DNA of 64,000 nucleotides from Halobacteriales archaeon QS_9_68_17 (GTDB lineage: Archaea; Halobacteriota; Halobacteria; Halobacteriales; Natronoarchaeaceae): positions 1-64,000 of the forward strand of contig PXSA01000040.1 of assembly GCA_003023565.1 (NCBI GenBank). The letters run 5' to 3'. The stretch's first letter is position 1. The number at the start of each line of letters is the position of its first letter. The notes below the pieces were generated by a model. It was not told where the DNA came from. It saw only the letters and a program-made list of their open reading frames with translations, and did not search any database. The position numbers and the translations under genes were made by a program. Below, one piece after another: positions 31,841 through 40,375 of the stretch.

Positions 31841-33283
31841 ATGTCAGACGGGCATGCCGAGAGGCAGTCCCGGACGGGACTGACGGAGAAGTGCGGCGTG
31901 GTCGGCGTCTCGCTCTCCGACCGCGACGCCGCGCGCCCCCTCTACTACTCCCTGTACGCGCTCCAGCACCGCGGGCAGGAGTCGGCGGGCATCGTCACGC
32001 ACGACGGGTTCCAGCAGCACAGCCACGTCGAGATGGGTCTCGTCGGCGACGTCTTCTCCGAGGACGACATCGAGAGCCTGAACGGACCGGCTGGCATCGG
32101 CCACGTCCGCTACCCCACCTCCGGGAGCGTCGACTCCTGTTGCGCCCAGCCCTTCTCCGTCTCGTTCAAGAGCGGGTCGCTGGGGCTCTCGCACAACGGA
32201 AACCTCGTCAACGCGGACGAGATCCGGGACGAGCTCGCCGAACTCGGCCACGCCTTCACCTCGGACGGCGACACCGAGGTGATCGCTCACGACCTCGCGC
32301 GCAACCTGCTGGAGGAGGACCTCGTCCGCGCGGTCAAGCGCACGATGGGGCGCATCCACGGGTCGTACTCGCTGACGATCACGCACGACGACACCGTGAT
32401 GGGCGTCCGCGACCCGCAGGGCAACCGACCGCTCTGCATCGGGACGCTCGACGACGGCTACATCCTCGCCAGCGAGTCCGCGGCCATCGACACGCTGGAC
32501 GGCGAACTCGTGCGCGACGTGCGGCCGGGCGAACTCGTCGTCCTGCAGTCCGACGGACAGGGGTTCGACACGTACCAGTTAGTGGAGCGGGAAAACACCG
32601 CGCACTGCTTCTTCGAGCACGTCTACTTCGCCCGCCCCGACAGCGTCATCGACGGCAAGCGCGTCTACGAGGTGCGCCGCGACCTCGGCCGCGAACTGTG
32701 GGCGGAATCCGGCGTCGACAGCGACGTGGTCCTCCCGGTCCCCGACTCCGGCCGCGCGTTCGCCTCGGGCTACGCCGAGGCCGCGGACGACGTGGAGTTC
32801 GCCGAGGGCCTGATGAAGAACCGCTACGTCGGCCGGACGTTCATCATGCCGACACAGGACGGGCGCGAGCGCGCGGTCCGCCTGAAACTGAACCCCATCA
32901 AAAGCACCATCGAGGGCAAGACCGTCACCATCATCGACGACTCCATCGTCCGCGGGACGACCTCGACCCAACTGGTCGAACTCCTCAAAGACGTCGGCGC
33001 GGAGGAGGTCCACGTCCGCATCGGCGCGCCGCCTATCGTCGCGCCGTGTTACATGGGCATCGACATGGCCAGTCGCGACGAACTGATCGCGGCCGACCGA
33101 ACGGTCGAGGAGATCGCCGACGAGATAGACGCCGACAGCCTCGCGTACCTCTCGAAAGACGCCGTCGCCGAGGTGCTCGAACAGTCCCGCGGCGACCTCT
33201 GTATGGGCTGTGTCACCGGCGAGTACCCGTACGACATCGACGGCGAGGGGACCGACCGCCCCGCGGCCCCGAGCGACGACTGA
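31841..33283 (+). CDS. purF: amidophosphoribosyltransferase
   Basis: 480 residues from MSDGHAERQSRTGLTEKCGV. Catalyses the first committed step of purine synthesis, making phosphoribosylamine from PRPP and glutamine. The Ntn glutaminase nucleophile would be Cys18 (KCGVVGVSLSD), freed by removal of a 17-residue propeptide. Further marks are 'LQHRGQESAGIVTH', 'GHVRYPTSG', 'SHNGNLVN', the PRPP loop 'TVTIIDDSIVRGTTSTQLV' and the C-terminal 'GDLCMGCVTGEYPYD'. The start 39 bases upstream in the track (MRGFIPGG) is promoter sequence. Gap 31584-31840 holds no gene that I can support. Confidence 0.97.
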   Translation: MSDGHAERQSRTGLTEKCGVVGVSLSDRDAARPLYYSLYALQHRGQESAGIVTHDGFQQHSHVEMGLVGDVFSEDDIESLNGPAGIGHVRYPTSGSVDSCCAQPFSVSFKSGSLGLSHNGNLVNADEIRDELAELGHAFTSDGDTEVIAHDLARNLLEEDLVRAVKRTMGRIHGSYSLTITHDDTVMGVRDPQGNRPLCIGTLDDGYILASESAAIDTLDGELVRDVRPGELVVLQSDGQGFDTYQLVERENTAHCFFEHVYFARPDSVIDGKRVYEVRRDLGRELWAESGVDSDVVLPVPDSGRAFASGYAEAADDVEFAEGLMKNRYVGRTFIMPTQDGRERAVRLKLNPIKSTIEGKTVTIIDDSIVRGTTSTQLVELLKDVGAEEVHVRIGAPPIVAPCYMGIDMASRDELIAADRTVEEIADEIDADSLAYLSKDAVAEVLEQSRGDLCMGCVTGEYPYDIDGEGTDRPAAPSDD

Positions 33284-33335
33284 TCGGCCCGGCTCCGCCG
33301 ACCGCAGGCGATCCCGGCACGATAGCACACCACAA

Positions 33336-33350
33336 ACACTGTTTTAGTGT
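33336..33350. promoter_or_regulatory. inverted repeat overlapping the GNAT-gene promoter
   Basis: ACACT-gtttt-AGTGT; the loop and right arm form the TATA-like 'gttttagt' about 28 bases before the ATG at 33371. A bound protein would compete with TBP, so a repressor site is likely. Inference from position. Confidence 0.4.
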
Positions 33351-33370
33351 GGCTTGCCCGACACTCTTCC

Positions 33371-33895
33371 ATGACAGGACCGGCGTTTCTGGAGGGCGAA
33401 ACGGTATCGCTCCGGACCGTCGAGGAGGAGGACCTGGAGTTCCTCCGCGACGGCGTGAACGACCCCGACGTGTGGCGCACCACGCTAATGCACGGACCGA
33501 AAAACGTCGAACAGGAGCGGGAGTTCTTCGAGGAAGTCGTTTGCGAGGAGGGGTCGGTCGACCTCGTCGTCGCGGACGGCGAGGACCCGGTCGGGATGGT
33601 CGGACTGAACGGACTGGACGAGGGCAACGGCGTCGCCGAACTCGGCTACTGGATCGCGCCCGACCACTGGGGGAACGGCTACGCGACCGACGCCGCGCGG
33701 ACGGTGACCGAGTACGGCTTCGAGCAGCGACGCCTGCACCGCGTGCAGGCCCGCGTCGTCGGCTTCAACGAGGCCTCGGCGTGCGTACTGGAGAAGGCCG
33801 GCTTCGAGCGCGAGGGCGTCCACCGCGGTGCGGCGTTCGTCGACGGCGAGCACAGGGACGTAGTCCGGTACGCCCGCCTCGCGACGGACGAGTGA
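33371..33895 (+). CDS. GNAT family N-acetyltransferase (RimJ-like)
   Basis: 174 residues from MTGPAFLEGETVSLRTVEEE. The layout is of RimJ/RimL-type acetyltransferases: 'LRTVEEEDLEFLRDGVNDP', 'VGMVGLNGLDEGNGVAELGY', the acetyl-CoA loop 'HWGNGYATDAARTVTEYGF', and 'FNEASACVLEKAGFEREG'. Such enzymes acetylate N-termini of proteins or small amines; the substrate is not predictable. The track start 8 codons upstream lies within the promoter palindrome region. Confidence 0.9.
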   Translation: MTGPAFLEGETVSLRTVEEEDLEFLRDGVNDPDVWRTTLMHGPKNVEQEREFFEEVVCEEGSVDLVVADGEDPVGMVGLNGLDEGNGVAELGYWIAPDHWGNGYATDAARTVTEYGFEQRRLHRVQARVVGFNEASACVLEKAGFEREGVHRGAAFVDGEHRDVVRYARLATDE

Positions 33896-33916
33896 CCGGC
33901 CTCGGACGCCGCCGTG

Positions 33917-34477
33917 TCAGTAAATCACGTACAGCATCGCGTACACTACCTCGCCGAGCGCGAACGAGACCAGCCACAGGGCGGCCGCGACGCGGCCGAC
34001 CCGCGCGTGAACCGTCTCCCGGAGTTCGCTCGCCGACCGCGTCCACGCGAGCAGGAGCGCGTAGTAGACGAACGGGAGCGTCAGGACCGCGAGCGTGATG
34101 TGAATCGCCAGAACCGGGAGATAGACGTACGTGTAAACGCCGTCCGGGCCGGGAAACGCGGCCGGCCCCTCCAGCGCGATCCGGTACAGGTACAGTACGA
34201 GGAACGCGACGAACAGGGCGAACGAGGCGAGCATCAGTCGTCGGTGCCGCCCGACGCGACCGCGTCGGATCGCCCGGACGCCGGCCGATATCGTCCCGAT
34301 GGCCGCCGCGCTGACGACGGCGTTGGCATGCGGGATCGCTGACAGTACCGCGTCGGGGGCGTGCGGGAGCGCCGCCCCCGGCACCGCGCCGAGCGCGGCC
34401 CCGAACACGAGCGCGAGCGAGACGACGGTGAGCAGGCCCGTGGCCGCGGGGACGTGTTCCCTCATCCGGCGTTGCAT
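33917..34477 (-). CDS. DUF420 family membrane protein
   Basis: 186 residues from MQRRMREHVPAATGLLTVVS; the ORF-track start is far upstream in promoter/antisense sequence. Four to five hydrophobic segments, with 'ALPHAPDAVLSAIPHANAVV', 'RRGRVGRHRRLMLASFALFV', 'YLPVLAIHITLAVLTLPF' and 'HARVGRVAAALWLVSFALGE'. The conserved His residues (H in PHAN, RHRR and IHIT) are typical of DUF420, a family near cytochrome oxidase assembly genes. Haem or copper handling is suspected in general, but no oxidase genes lie nearby here. Confidence 0.85.
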   Translation of the reverse strand: MQRRMREHVPAATGLLTVVSLALVFGAALGAVPGAALPHAPDAVLSAIPHANAVVSAAAIGTISAGVRAIRRGRVGRHRRLMLASFALFVAFLVLYLYRIALEGPAAFPGPDGVYTYVYLPVLAIHITLAVLTLPFVYYALLLAWTRSASELRETVHARVGRVAAALWLVSFALGEVVYAMLYVIY

Positions 34478-34663
34478 GGTCAGGGGTTGGGTCCGTGGCC
34501 CCAAAGACGTTCCTTTCGCGGACCGCCGGCCGCGTGGACTCGACCGGAGACGACCGTTTCGAGAGCACTGTGGAGTTCTCACCACTCGTATGTATAAAAG
34601 AAAAAGTACCCCGTGATCTGTTACTACCGTATCCATTTGGGGGTCCGCGCCGATATCGGAAGC

Positions 34664-35369
34664 ATGGAACGCGGGTACCGGGTCGTGCTGGTCGCCCTCC
34701 CCGTGGGGGGCCGCCGGCTGTGCCGGCACCGACCCCAATATCGACGCCGGGTCCGACGACGGGGCGAGCGCGACGACGACCGCCGCGAGCGGGAACGCCA
34801 CCGACGGAACGCTCGGGGTCCATCTCATCAGCGTGGGACAGGCCTCCACGATGCTGGTCGTCGGCCCATCCGGCGAGACGATACTCGTCGACACCGACGA
34901 TCACGGCGACGACGGGGAGTACGTCCTCGACTACCTCCGCGACCGGACCGACTACCTGGTGACGACCCACGCCGACGCGGACCACACCGGCGGCCACGCG
35001 GCCGTCATCGAACACTACGAGACGCAGTCCGGCGGGATCGGCGCGGCGTACGACCCCGGCATCGCGGCCGGCACCGCGACGTACGACGAGTACCTCGACG
35101 CGGTGGAGGACTACGACGTGACGCTGTACGAGACGAGAGCGGGCGACGCGATCCCGATGGAGGGAGCGACTGTCGACGTGCTCGGTCCTCCCGACCCGTA
35201 TCCCGACGGTGGCGCGTGCAACGAGAACGATGTCGTCCTCCGCGTCGCGTACGGGAACACGTCCGTCCTCCTGCCGGGCGACGCCGAGGACCATCAGGAG
35301 ACGCATCTCGTCGACACCTACGGTGACGACCTGAACGCGACGCTGCTCGCCGCCAGGCGAGGACGATAA
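34664..35369 (+). pseudogene. MBL-fold lipoprotein (ComEC/Rec2-like hydrolase), frameshifted and 3'-truncated
   Basis: ATG 34664 opens MERGYRVVLVALP, a signal-peptide start. A frame change at a run of six G (34705-34710) then gives the lipobox-like 'AAGCAGTDPNIDAGSDDG' and an intact MBL region: 'HLISVGQASTMLVVGPSGET', 'VTTHADADHTGGHAAVIEH', 'LRVAYGNTSVLLPGDAEDHQ'. The C-terminus stops at 'LNATLLAARRGR' just where relatives carry 'LKVGHHGS', so the last metal His and about 80 residues are lost. The break coincides with the start of the AT-rich island at about 35370. It is a disrupted extracellular hydrolase gene. Confidence 0.7.
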
Positions 35370-35382
35370 TCCTTGGCCGCCC

Positions 35383-35406
35383 AATAATTTCGCCACGGAA
35401 ATTATT
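35383..35406. repeat. AT-rich inverted repeat at the island edge
   Basis: AATAATTT-cgccacgg-AAATTATT, perfect 8-bp arms, about 75 bases upstream of the peptide gene and 14 bases after the truncated MBL gene. It may be a regulator site or a remnant of a mobile-element end. Confidence 0.6.
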
Positions 35407-35408
35407 AG

Positions 35409-35423
35409 TAACGTACTACGTTA
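35409..35423. promoter_or_regulatory. second inverted repeat upstream of the peptide gene
   Basis: TAACGT-act-ACGTTA, perfect 6-bp arms, immediately before the TATA-like 'ttaatttat' (35421-35429). Operator candidate for the peptide gene. Confidence 0.5.
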
Positions 35424-35480
35424 ATTTATCCGAATTATTAAGATAAATTCATATTACTATGCGTAGAGGTATGAAGTGCA

Positions 35481-35618
35481 ATGTCATCCACTAACTCACT
35501 CAAGGCATATCTCGCAGACCACCCGCGAATGATCGGCGCGCTGTTTACGATCCTGATGTTGCTGTCGCAAGCCGGTACCGTGGCAGCCGGTGGCGTGCAA
35601 GCCCAACCGGGTCCATGA
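35481..35618 (+). CDS. 45-residue hydrophobic peptide (DUF7503-like) next to a CHAT protein
   Basis: Too short for the ORF track. It starts MSSTNSLKAYLADHPRMIGA, continues with a hydrophobic helix (LFTILMLLSQAGTVAAGG) and ends 'VQAQPGP'. I recall very similar tiny haloarchaeal proteins (LKxYLAxHPRMxGVLFTxxLLLSQAG) annotated as DUF7503, with unknown function. The helix is long enough to span or insert in a membrane; 'TVAAGG' could also be a signal-peptidase site. A GAGGT motif lies 11 bases upstream. A nested out-of-frame ATG at 35471 opens only seven codons. Its stop is one base from the stop of the convergent CHAT gene, suggesting a functional pair. Confidence 0.8.
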   Translation: MSSTNSLKAYLADHPRMIGALFTILMLLSQAGTVAAGGVQAQPGP

Positions 35619-35619
35619 A

Positions 35620-37728
35620 TTACAGGTCGAGATCGGAGACTGGACCGTTCCACTGAAGTTTCGATCCGAACTTCACCGGGAACTGGTGAGAGGAGAGATA
35701 CTCTTGGAGTTCAGCGCTATTGAGTTCTATCGACTCCGTTTTGCCCGGGAGAAGCACGTTCTCGTCGAAACCTTCTACCGTCGGAGTTATATAAGATCCT
35801 AGCTGGTACTCTCGGGTCGGATACGCCGTGATCTGAAGTTCGAACGTCTCATCATCTGTTGGATTGACGTCACAGACTATCGCCGCCCCTCCGTCTGACT
35901 GAGCCATATCAGCACCGCCGTCGCCGACGATGAGATACTGGTCGCCGATCGAGGTGTGGTCTCGAACGAGCTGCAATGCTCCGCGAAGCGGAAAACCGAC
36001 GTGAAGGAGACGCGCCAGTGCCTCGCCGATTTCGACCGCCTGTTCATTAACGACATCGCTTAGCGTGCCGACGCCGCCGGTCGCACCGCGCTCCGCGAGC
36101 GCCTTTGCCTGATTGAACGATCGGCAGGCGTTGAGGAGGAACACATCGATATCGACGGTATTGAGGTCTCTCACGTCCAGTTTACCGTCGGCACACCGCA
36201 ATCCATTCGGCGTCGCGTGACCGATGTAGTGAAGAAAGTCGTGGCCGCCATGCTGCAATACATCAGACAACTGTTCTATCGACAGTTGAGTGTGCGATTC
36301 GACGTTGAATGGGAGTTCCTCGCGACTGCCGTAGACACCGTCAAGCGAATCGAACTCGTCGATCATCCGCTCGTCGTTGCAGACGACTGTGATGTCGATC
36401 CGGCTCGTCCGTTCGTCTCTGGACAGGCGATTTTCGAACGCTTCGACGGTTGCTTTGGTCGCACCCCTGGGAATGTGGTTTCCGAACCAGGCATGTTCGA
36501 TGGACTCGTTCGTTGTTTCCGGCTCAACCAGAACATTAGAGTCCGTCGCTTTCTGGGCGTCAGAACGCAACAGCGCTTTCGAAGCGTCTTGATTACCAGA
36601 GTCAGATATGCCTCCGGGCGACCGTGAATACGTCGGCGCGGGCGTCCTGGGTTGAGAGATCCGTGTGCCGCGTGGTTCTCGAACGATTCCGAGGTCGTTG
36701 ACCACGAACGGGAGCGGCCGGATACCGTCGGGATTCGACGGGATATGAGCCGTGAGACACCAGTCCGGAACGTACTCAGTCACGAGGTCGTACGGAACCT
36801 TGAGGTACTGCTGGATTTGCTCTTGCAACGGTCGACCGTGAACTTCCTCCAGATCGAAGGGGAGGTGAGGTTCGACCATCTGTCGCTCTTGCAGTTCTAT
36901 CTGGTACATCCCCTCGGTCCGGAGGATGCAATCCAGGAAGAAGATCTGTTTGAGGACGCGGGCAACCTCATCCTCGAACCACCGCCGACTCGCGAGTTCC
37001 CACTCGAACCCACCGGCGGTTTCGATACGCGGCACCTCGCCGGGCACCACGTCGGCACCGAGGTAAAACGCCAACGACGAGACGGTGTAGATGTGCCTGT
37101 ACTTGGGCGGGACGTAGATCCGGATACCCGTGTTCGGCGTTTCGAGCTCGTCGGGTATGTGGAGCTCCTCGCCGCGTTCGAGAAGCGGCGGGTGGCCCCT
37201 GAGGGTGGGATACGACCGCTCGCACGACGCCGTCTTCAGCGCCGATGGAAGGGCGCTGACGGCGGTCATCAGGTCGTGTGGGTCGTCGGGAACCGTGATC
37301 GTGGCAGCGGGGTTCTTGTGGTACGACCGCGATCCGAAGTCGATCACTGGTGTCCCTCCGAACTCGATGTATAGGTGGTTGGCCCCGGTCTCGACGGTCA
37401 TCGAGTCGGCGACCCGAAAGTATATTTTTATCGGTCCGCCCATATCGACGCTGTACGAGCCCGAATCGAACGAATACTGTTCGTGTGAGTTTATCTTAGA
37501 GAGGAAGTCACCGTCCGAATTACGGATGCAAACGCCGTCGAGCCTGTCGAAGTACATCCCATCCGTCTCGAACCGGCAGGCGTGCGTTACGGGGAAGTTG
37601 AACCTGTCCGTGTCGATCCTCGTCGGTTCGACTGGACCCGCGGTCCGAAACGTCAACTGGCGCTGTTCGACGCGGTCGACGATCCTGACGCCAGTCGGAT
37701 CGTCCGTCGCGGAGTAATTGATAGTCAT
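35620..37728 (-). CDS. CHAT-domain (caspase-like) protease homologue
   Basis: 702 residues. The C-terminal half carries the CHAT catalytic dyad: His504 in HDFLHYIGHATPNGL and Cys535 in DVFLLNACRSFNQAKALAER, each at the end of a hydrophobic strand, with 'GDQYLIVGDGGADMAQSDGG' downstream. CHAT proteases are cysteine peptidases related to caspase and separase; bacterial members cut effectors in defence systems such as gRAMP-CHAT and gasdermin loci. Residues 1-390 show no known domain to me, only beta-rich sequence with 'FYLGADVVPGEVPRIE'. The gene is AT-richer than its surroundings and uses codons rare in the neighbours. No TM helix is seen. Partner candidate: the 45-residue peptide. Confidence 0.85.
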   Translation of the reverse strand: MTINYSATDDPTGVRIVDRVEQRQLTFRTAGPVEPTRIDTDRFNFPVTHACRFETDGMYFDRLDGVCIRNSDGDFLSKINSHEQYSFDSGSYSVDMGGPIKIYFRVADSMTVETGANHLYIEFGGTPVIDFGSRSYHKNPAATITVPDDPHDLMTAVSALPSALKTASCERSYPTLRGHPPLLERGEELHIPDELETPNTGIRIYVPPKYRHIYTVSSLAFYLGADVVPGEVPRIETAGGFEWELASRRWFEDEVARVLKQIFFLDCILRTEGMYQIELQERQMVEPHLPFDLEEVHGRPLQEQIQQYLKVPYDLVTEYVPDWCLTAHIPSNPDGIRPLPFVVNDLGIVREPRGTRISQPRTPAPTYSRSPGGISDSGNQDASKALLRSDAQKATDSNVLVEPETTNESIEHAWFGNHIPRGATKATVEAFENRLSRDERTSRIDITVVCNDERMIDEFDSLDGVYGSREELPFNVESHTQLSIEQLSDVLQHGGHDFLHYIGHATPNGLRCADGKLDVRDLNTVDIDVFLLNACRSFNQAKALAERGATGGVGTLSDVVNEQAVEIGEALARLLHVGFPLRGALQLVRDHTSIGDQYLIVGDGGADMAQSDGGAAIVCDVNPTDDETFELQITAYPTREYQLGSYITPTVEGFDENVLLPGKTESIELNSAELQEYLSSHQFPVKFGSKLQWNGPVSDLDL

Positions 37729-37741
37729 TGCTGATGTACCT

Positions 37742-37785
37742 GCAGATATATCCCAATTGCAGCCCAGCGATAAAAGACTATTCCA
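37742..37785 (-). promoter_or_regulatory. promoter region of the CHAT gene
   Basis: Two AT-rich elements precede the start at 37728 on the minus strand: 'gatatatctg' (about 16-25 bases away) and 'cttttatcgc' (about 40-50 bases away). The second fits TATA spacing if a short leader exists. 37786-37966 up to the tRNA holds one 7-bp hairpin (GGGTGAT/ATCACCC) and nothing else I can name. Confidence 0.35.
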
Positions 37786-37966
37786 GACATGAAGGGCCGG
37801 TGTCAGAAGCCCTGTCCTATTCGTATCCCCGGCTACCGACCGCGATGGCTCTCATCGAGCCGTTTCGTTAGAAGTTGTGCGTGGGTGATGTCCGCGAAGG
37901 GAGATCACCCGCATCGACTTCGGCGGCAGGGCCGTCAGTTCCGGTGGACTGTGTCCGCCAATGCGA

Positions 37967-38051
<85 letters not shown>

Positions 38052-38210
38052 TCGCGGTGTCTTACTGCGATCTCTCCTATCCGGGGAAGGAAGTAAAGGG
38101 CTTTCGTTTCGCTTGCCGAGATCGACGGGAACGCCGTCCGAGTCCGACCGCTGGTATCATCTATCACGGAAAAGCGGGTGCTTAAGAACGCCTCGGCGTT
38201 AACCCCGAGT

Positions 38211-38723
38211 ATGGCAAAATACTCGACGGGCGGGTCATCGGGCTCCGGCGGCGGCGACGCCTGCGAACTCTGCGGTACAGAGAGCGAGTCGCTCCGCGGG
38301 GCCAACGTCGCCGGGGCGCAACTGCAGGTCTGCCCGGACTGCGCGCCCCACGACGACAACGCCCACAAAGACGAGAAGAAGCGGACCGGAGGAGACGGCG
38401 ACGGGGACCGGACGCGGGAGGCGGTCAGCAACGCCGCGAAGGCGAGTCCCGCCTGGAACGACGACTCCGAACACTGGGAGGAAGAGGGGACGAACTACGA
38501 CGACGACCAGTTGCCGTATCTGGTGTCGGGCTACGGCGAGGAACTCCAGTCCGCGCGGCAGGACGCGGGGCTCCAGCGGTCCGAACTCGCCGAGGAACTC
38601 GACGCCGACGAGTCCGACCTGCTGGCGATCGAACAGGGTCGCGCGACGCAGGCGGGCGTCGGTGGGAGCCTCGTTCGAGCGATCGAGCGACGTCTGGACG
38701 TGACGCTGGTCGCGTCGGCGTAG
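38211..38723 (+). CDS. archaeal multiprotein bridging factor aMBF1
   Basis: 170 residues from MAKYSTGGSSGSGGGDACEL. N-terminal zinc ribbon (CELCGTESES ... CPDCAPHDDNA), an acidic/Lys-rich linker, and a C-terminal Cro-type helix-turn-helix (LQSARQDAGLQRSELAEELD, 'DESDLLAIEQGRATQ'). aMBF1 relates to eukaryotic MBF1 and in archaea associates with the small ribosomal subunit. Length and domain order are standard. The ORF-track start 33 bases upstream is in the leader, which has a 'gtgcttaag' TATA-like element. Confidence 0.93.
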   Translation: MAKYSTGGSSGSGGGDACELCGTESESLRGANVAGAQLQVCPDCAPHDDNAHKDEKKRTGGDGDGDRTREAVSNAAKASPAWNDDSEHWEEEGTNYDDDQLPYLVSGYGEELQSARQDAGLQRSELAEELDADESDLLAIEQGRATQAGVGGSLVRAIERRLDVTLVASA

Positions 38724-38761
38724 CGGTCGATTTTTCCCCGTCGGGCGTGTGGACCCATCCG

Positions 38762-39967
38762 ATGAGCACGTTAGCGGCCGCGGAGCCGTACACCACCCGG
38801 TTCCAGACGGCGGTCAGTACGGTCGACGGCAGGGACGTGACGCTGGAGACGACGTACTTCTATCCGGAGAGCGGCGGTCAACCGGCCGACCGCGGCGAGA
38901 TCGACGGGATCGACGTCGAACACGTTCGGAAGGAGGGCGAGCGTGTCGTCCACACCCTCTCGACGGCCCCGGCATGGAGCGCGGGACACCGCGCGCTCTG
39001 TGAGGTGGACTGGTCGTTCCGGATGTACTGCATGCGAGCGCACACGGCGAGCCACGCGCTGTACGGCGCGGGCCGCCGCGTGCTCGACGACCTCGGGTAC
39101 GGCGGCTTCGGCATCGACGAGGAGAAGGTGCGGATCGACTTCCGAACGTCGACCGATGTCACCGACTCGACGCTCGTGGAACTGGAGCGACTGGTGAACG
39201 AGGCGGTCTGGGACTCCCGAGACGTCTCCTGGGAGGAGGTCCCGCTGTCGGAGGCCCGCGAACGCGACGACGTGGCGTTCAATACGAGGACCGAGGAGGG
39301 CGTGTTCGGTGAGGCCGACACGGTGCGGATCGTTACGGTAGAGGAGTGGGACGCGGCCGCCTGCGGCGGGACGCACGCCCGGAACACGCGCGAGGTCGGT
39401 CCCGTGACGCTGCTCGACCGGTCGAACCCCGGCGAGGGTCTCACTCGCGTCGAGTTCGCCGTGGGCGGCGCCGGCATCGACCGGCGGGCGACGGAGAAAG
39501 CGGCGGCGCTCGACGCGACCACGGCGCTCGGGACGAGCGTTGCCGACCTCCCGGCGGCGGTCGAGCGCCTCCAGGCCGAACGGTCCGAGCTGGCGAAAGA
39601 GGTCGAACGGCTCCGGTCCGAGGCGCTCGACCACCGGCTAGAGCGACTGTGCAGCGACCCGGTCGAACGGGAGGGACGGACCTGGGTCGTAGGTACGGTC
39701 GACGGGGTCGGTCCGAACGACGTGGACGACCGTGCGCGAGAACTCGCGGGTCAGCGCGCGGACGTCGTGGCGCTCGTCGGGAGAGACGACCCTCCGTTCG
39801 TGGTAGTGGGTGCTGCGGCGGGCGCTGACGCCATCGTCGACGACGTCACCGCCGCGTTCGGCGGAGGCGGTGGCGGTTCGGACCGCGTCGCGCAGGCTGG
39901 CGGACTGTCGGGCGACCCGGAGACCATCGCTGCCTACCTGAAGTCGGGCGAGATCCCCGACGGGTGA
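38762..39967 (+). CDS. alanyl-tRNA editing protein AlaX (long form)
   Basis: 401 residues from MSTLAAAEPYTTRFQTAVST. AlaX hydrolyses Ser-tRNA(Ala) or Gly-tRNA(Ala), acting like the editing domain of AlaRS. Zinc ligands: HTASH in 'CMRAHTASHALYGAG' and Cys/His in 'WDAAACGGTHARNTREVG'. N-terminal strand motif is TTYFYPESGGQPADRG. A coiled coil follows (AVERLQAERSELAKEVERLR), and the C-terminal part is a DHHA1 domain ('FGGGGGGSDRVAQAGG'), so this is the long AlaX class. It starts 38 bases after aMBF1. Confidence 0.94.
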   Translation: MSTLAAAEPYTTRFQTAVSTVDGRDVTLETTYFYPESGGQPADRGEIDGIDVEHVRKEGERVVHTLSTAPAWSAGHRALCEVDWSFRMYCMRAHTASHALYGAGRRVLDDLGYGGFGIDEEKVRIDFRTSTDVTDSTLVELERLVNEAVWDSRDVSWEEVPLSEARERDDVAFNTRTEEGVFGEADTVRIVTVEEWDAAACGGTHARNTREVGPVTLLDRSNPGEGLTRVEFAVGGAGIDRRATEKAAALDATTALGTSVADLPAAVERLQAERSELAKEVERLRSEALDHRLERLCSDPVEREGRTWVVGTVDGVGPNDVDDRARELAGQRADVVALVGRDDPPFVVVGAAAGADAIVDDVTAAFGGGGGGSDRVAQAGGLSGDPETIAAYLKSGEIPDG

Positions 39968-40198
39968 GGGCCGTTACGGCAGGGTCGAGCGGCATCGTTG
40001 TCACCGCCACACTGCAGAGGCATGACCTGACAGCAATCTTACCTCTTAGTTCTCCCTTCTAAATTTTTATTCTAAGAGCAGTAAACCTCTCCACAGCCTC
40101 CGGAAACAAACGGTAGCGTCGACCACAGTGTGGTTCACGGTAACGTCATACTCATCGGTGAGAGATCGTGGTCTTCGACCGAACGGAGAGCCGTACCG

Positions 40199-40375
40199 AT
40201 GGATAGCCTGTCCTTCGTCGCGGGGTCGACCGCCCGGCGCGAGGTGCTGTCGGTACTCGCTTCCGACCCGGCCACGCGGTGCTCGATCCGTCGGGGTCGA
40301 GCAAGTCGTCGGTGTACGACGCGCTGAACAAGCTAGAGGAAAAGGGGTTCATCTACCAACGCCACGACGTTGCTT
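40199..40375 (+). pseudogene. HTH transcription regulator fragment, frameshifted and truncated
   Basis: ATG 40199 gives MDSLSFVAGSTARREVLSVL and 'ASDPATR'. The continuation 'LDPSGSSKSSVYDALNKLEE' with 'KGFIYQR' lies in another frame, consistent with loss of one base at about 40275-40290. Together they form the winged-helix start of haloarchaeal regulators of the type 'FVAGSPARRRVL...SKSSAYDALNQLTDRGLV'. The rest of the regulator is missing. Downstream, 40376-40500 has no haloarchaeal coding signal; its segment around 40405-40480 may come from a mobile element, but I cannot prove it. Confidence 0.6.

Noticed and set aside
35471-35494. Seven-codon upstream ORF overlapping the peptide start
   Set aside because: The ATG is in a different frame and only makes MKCNVIH; a regulatory role is possible but nothing supports it beyond position.
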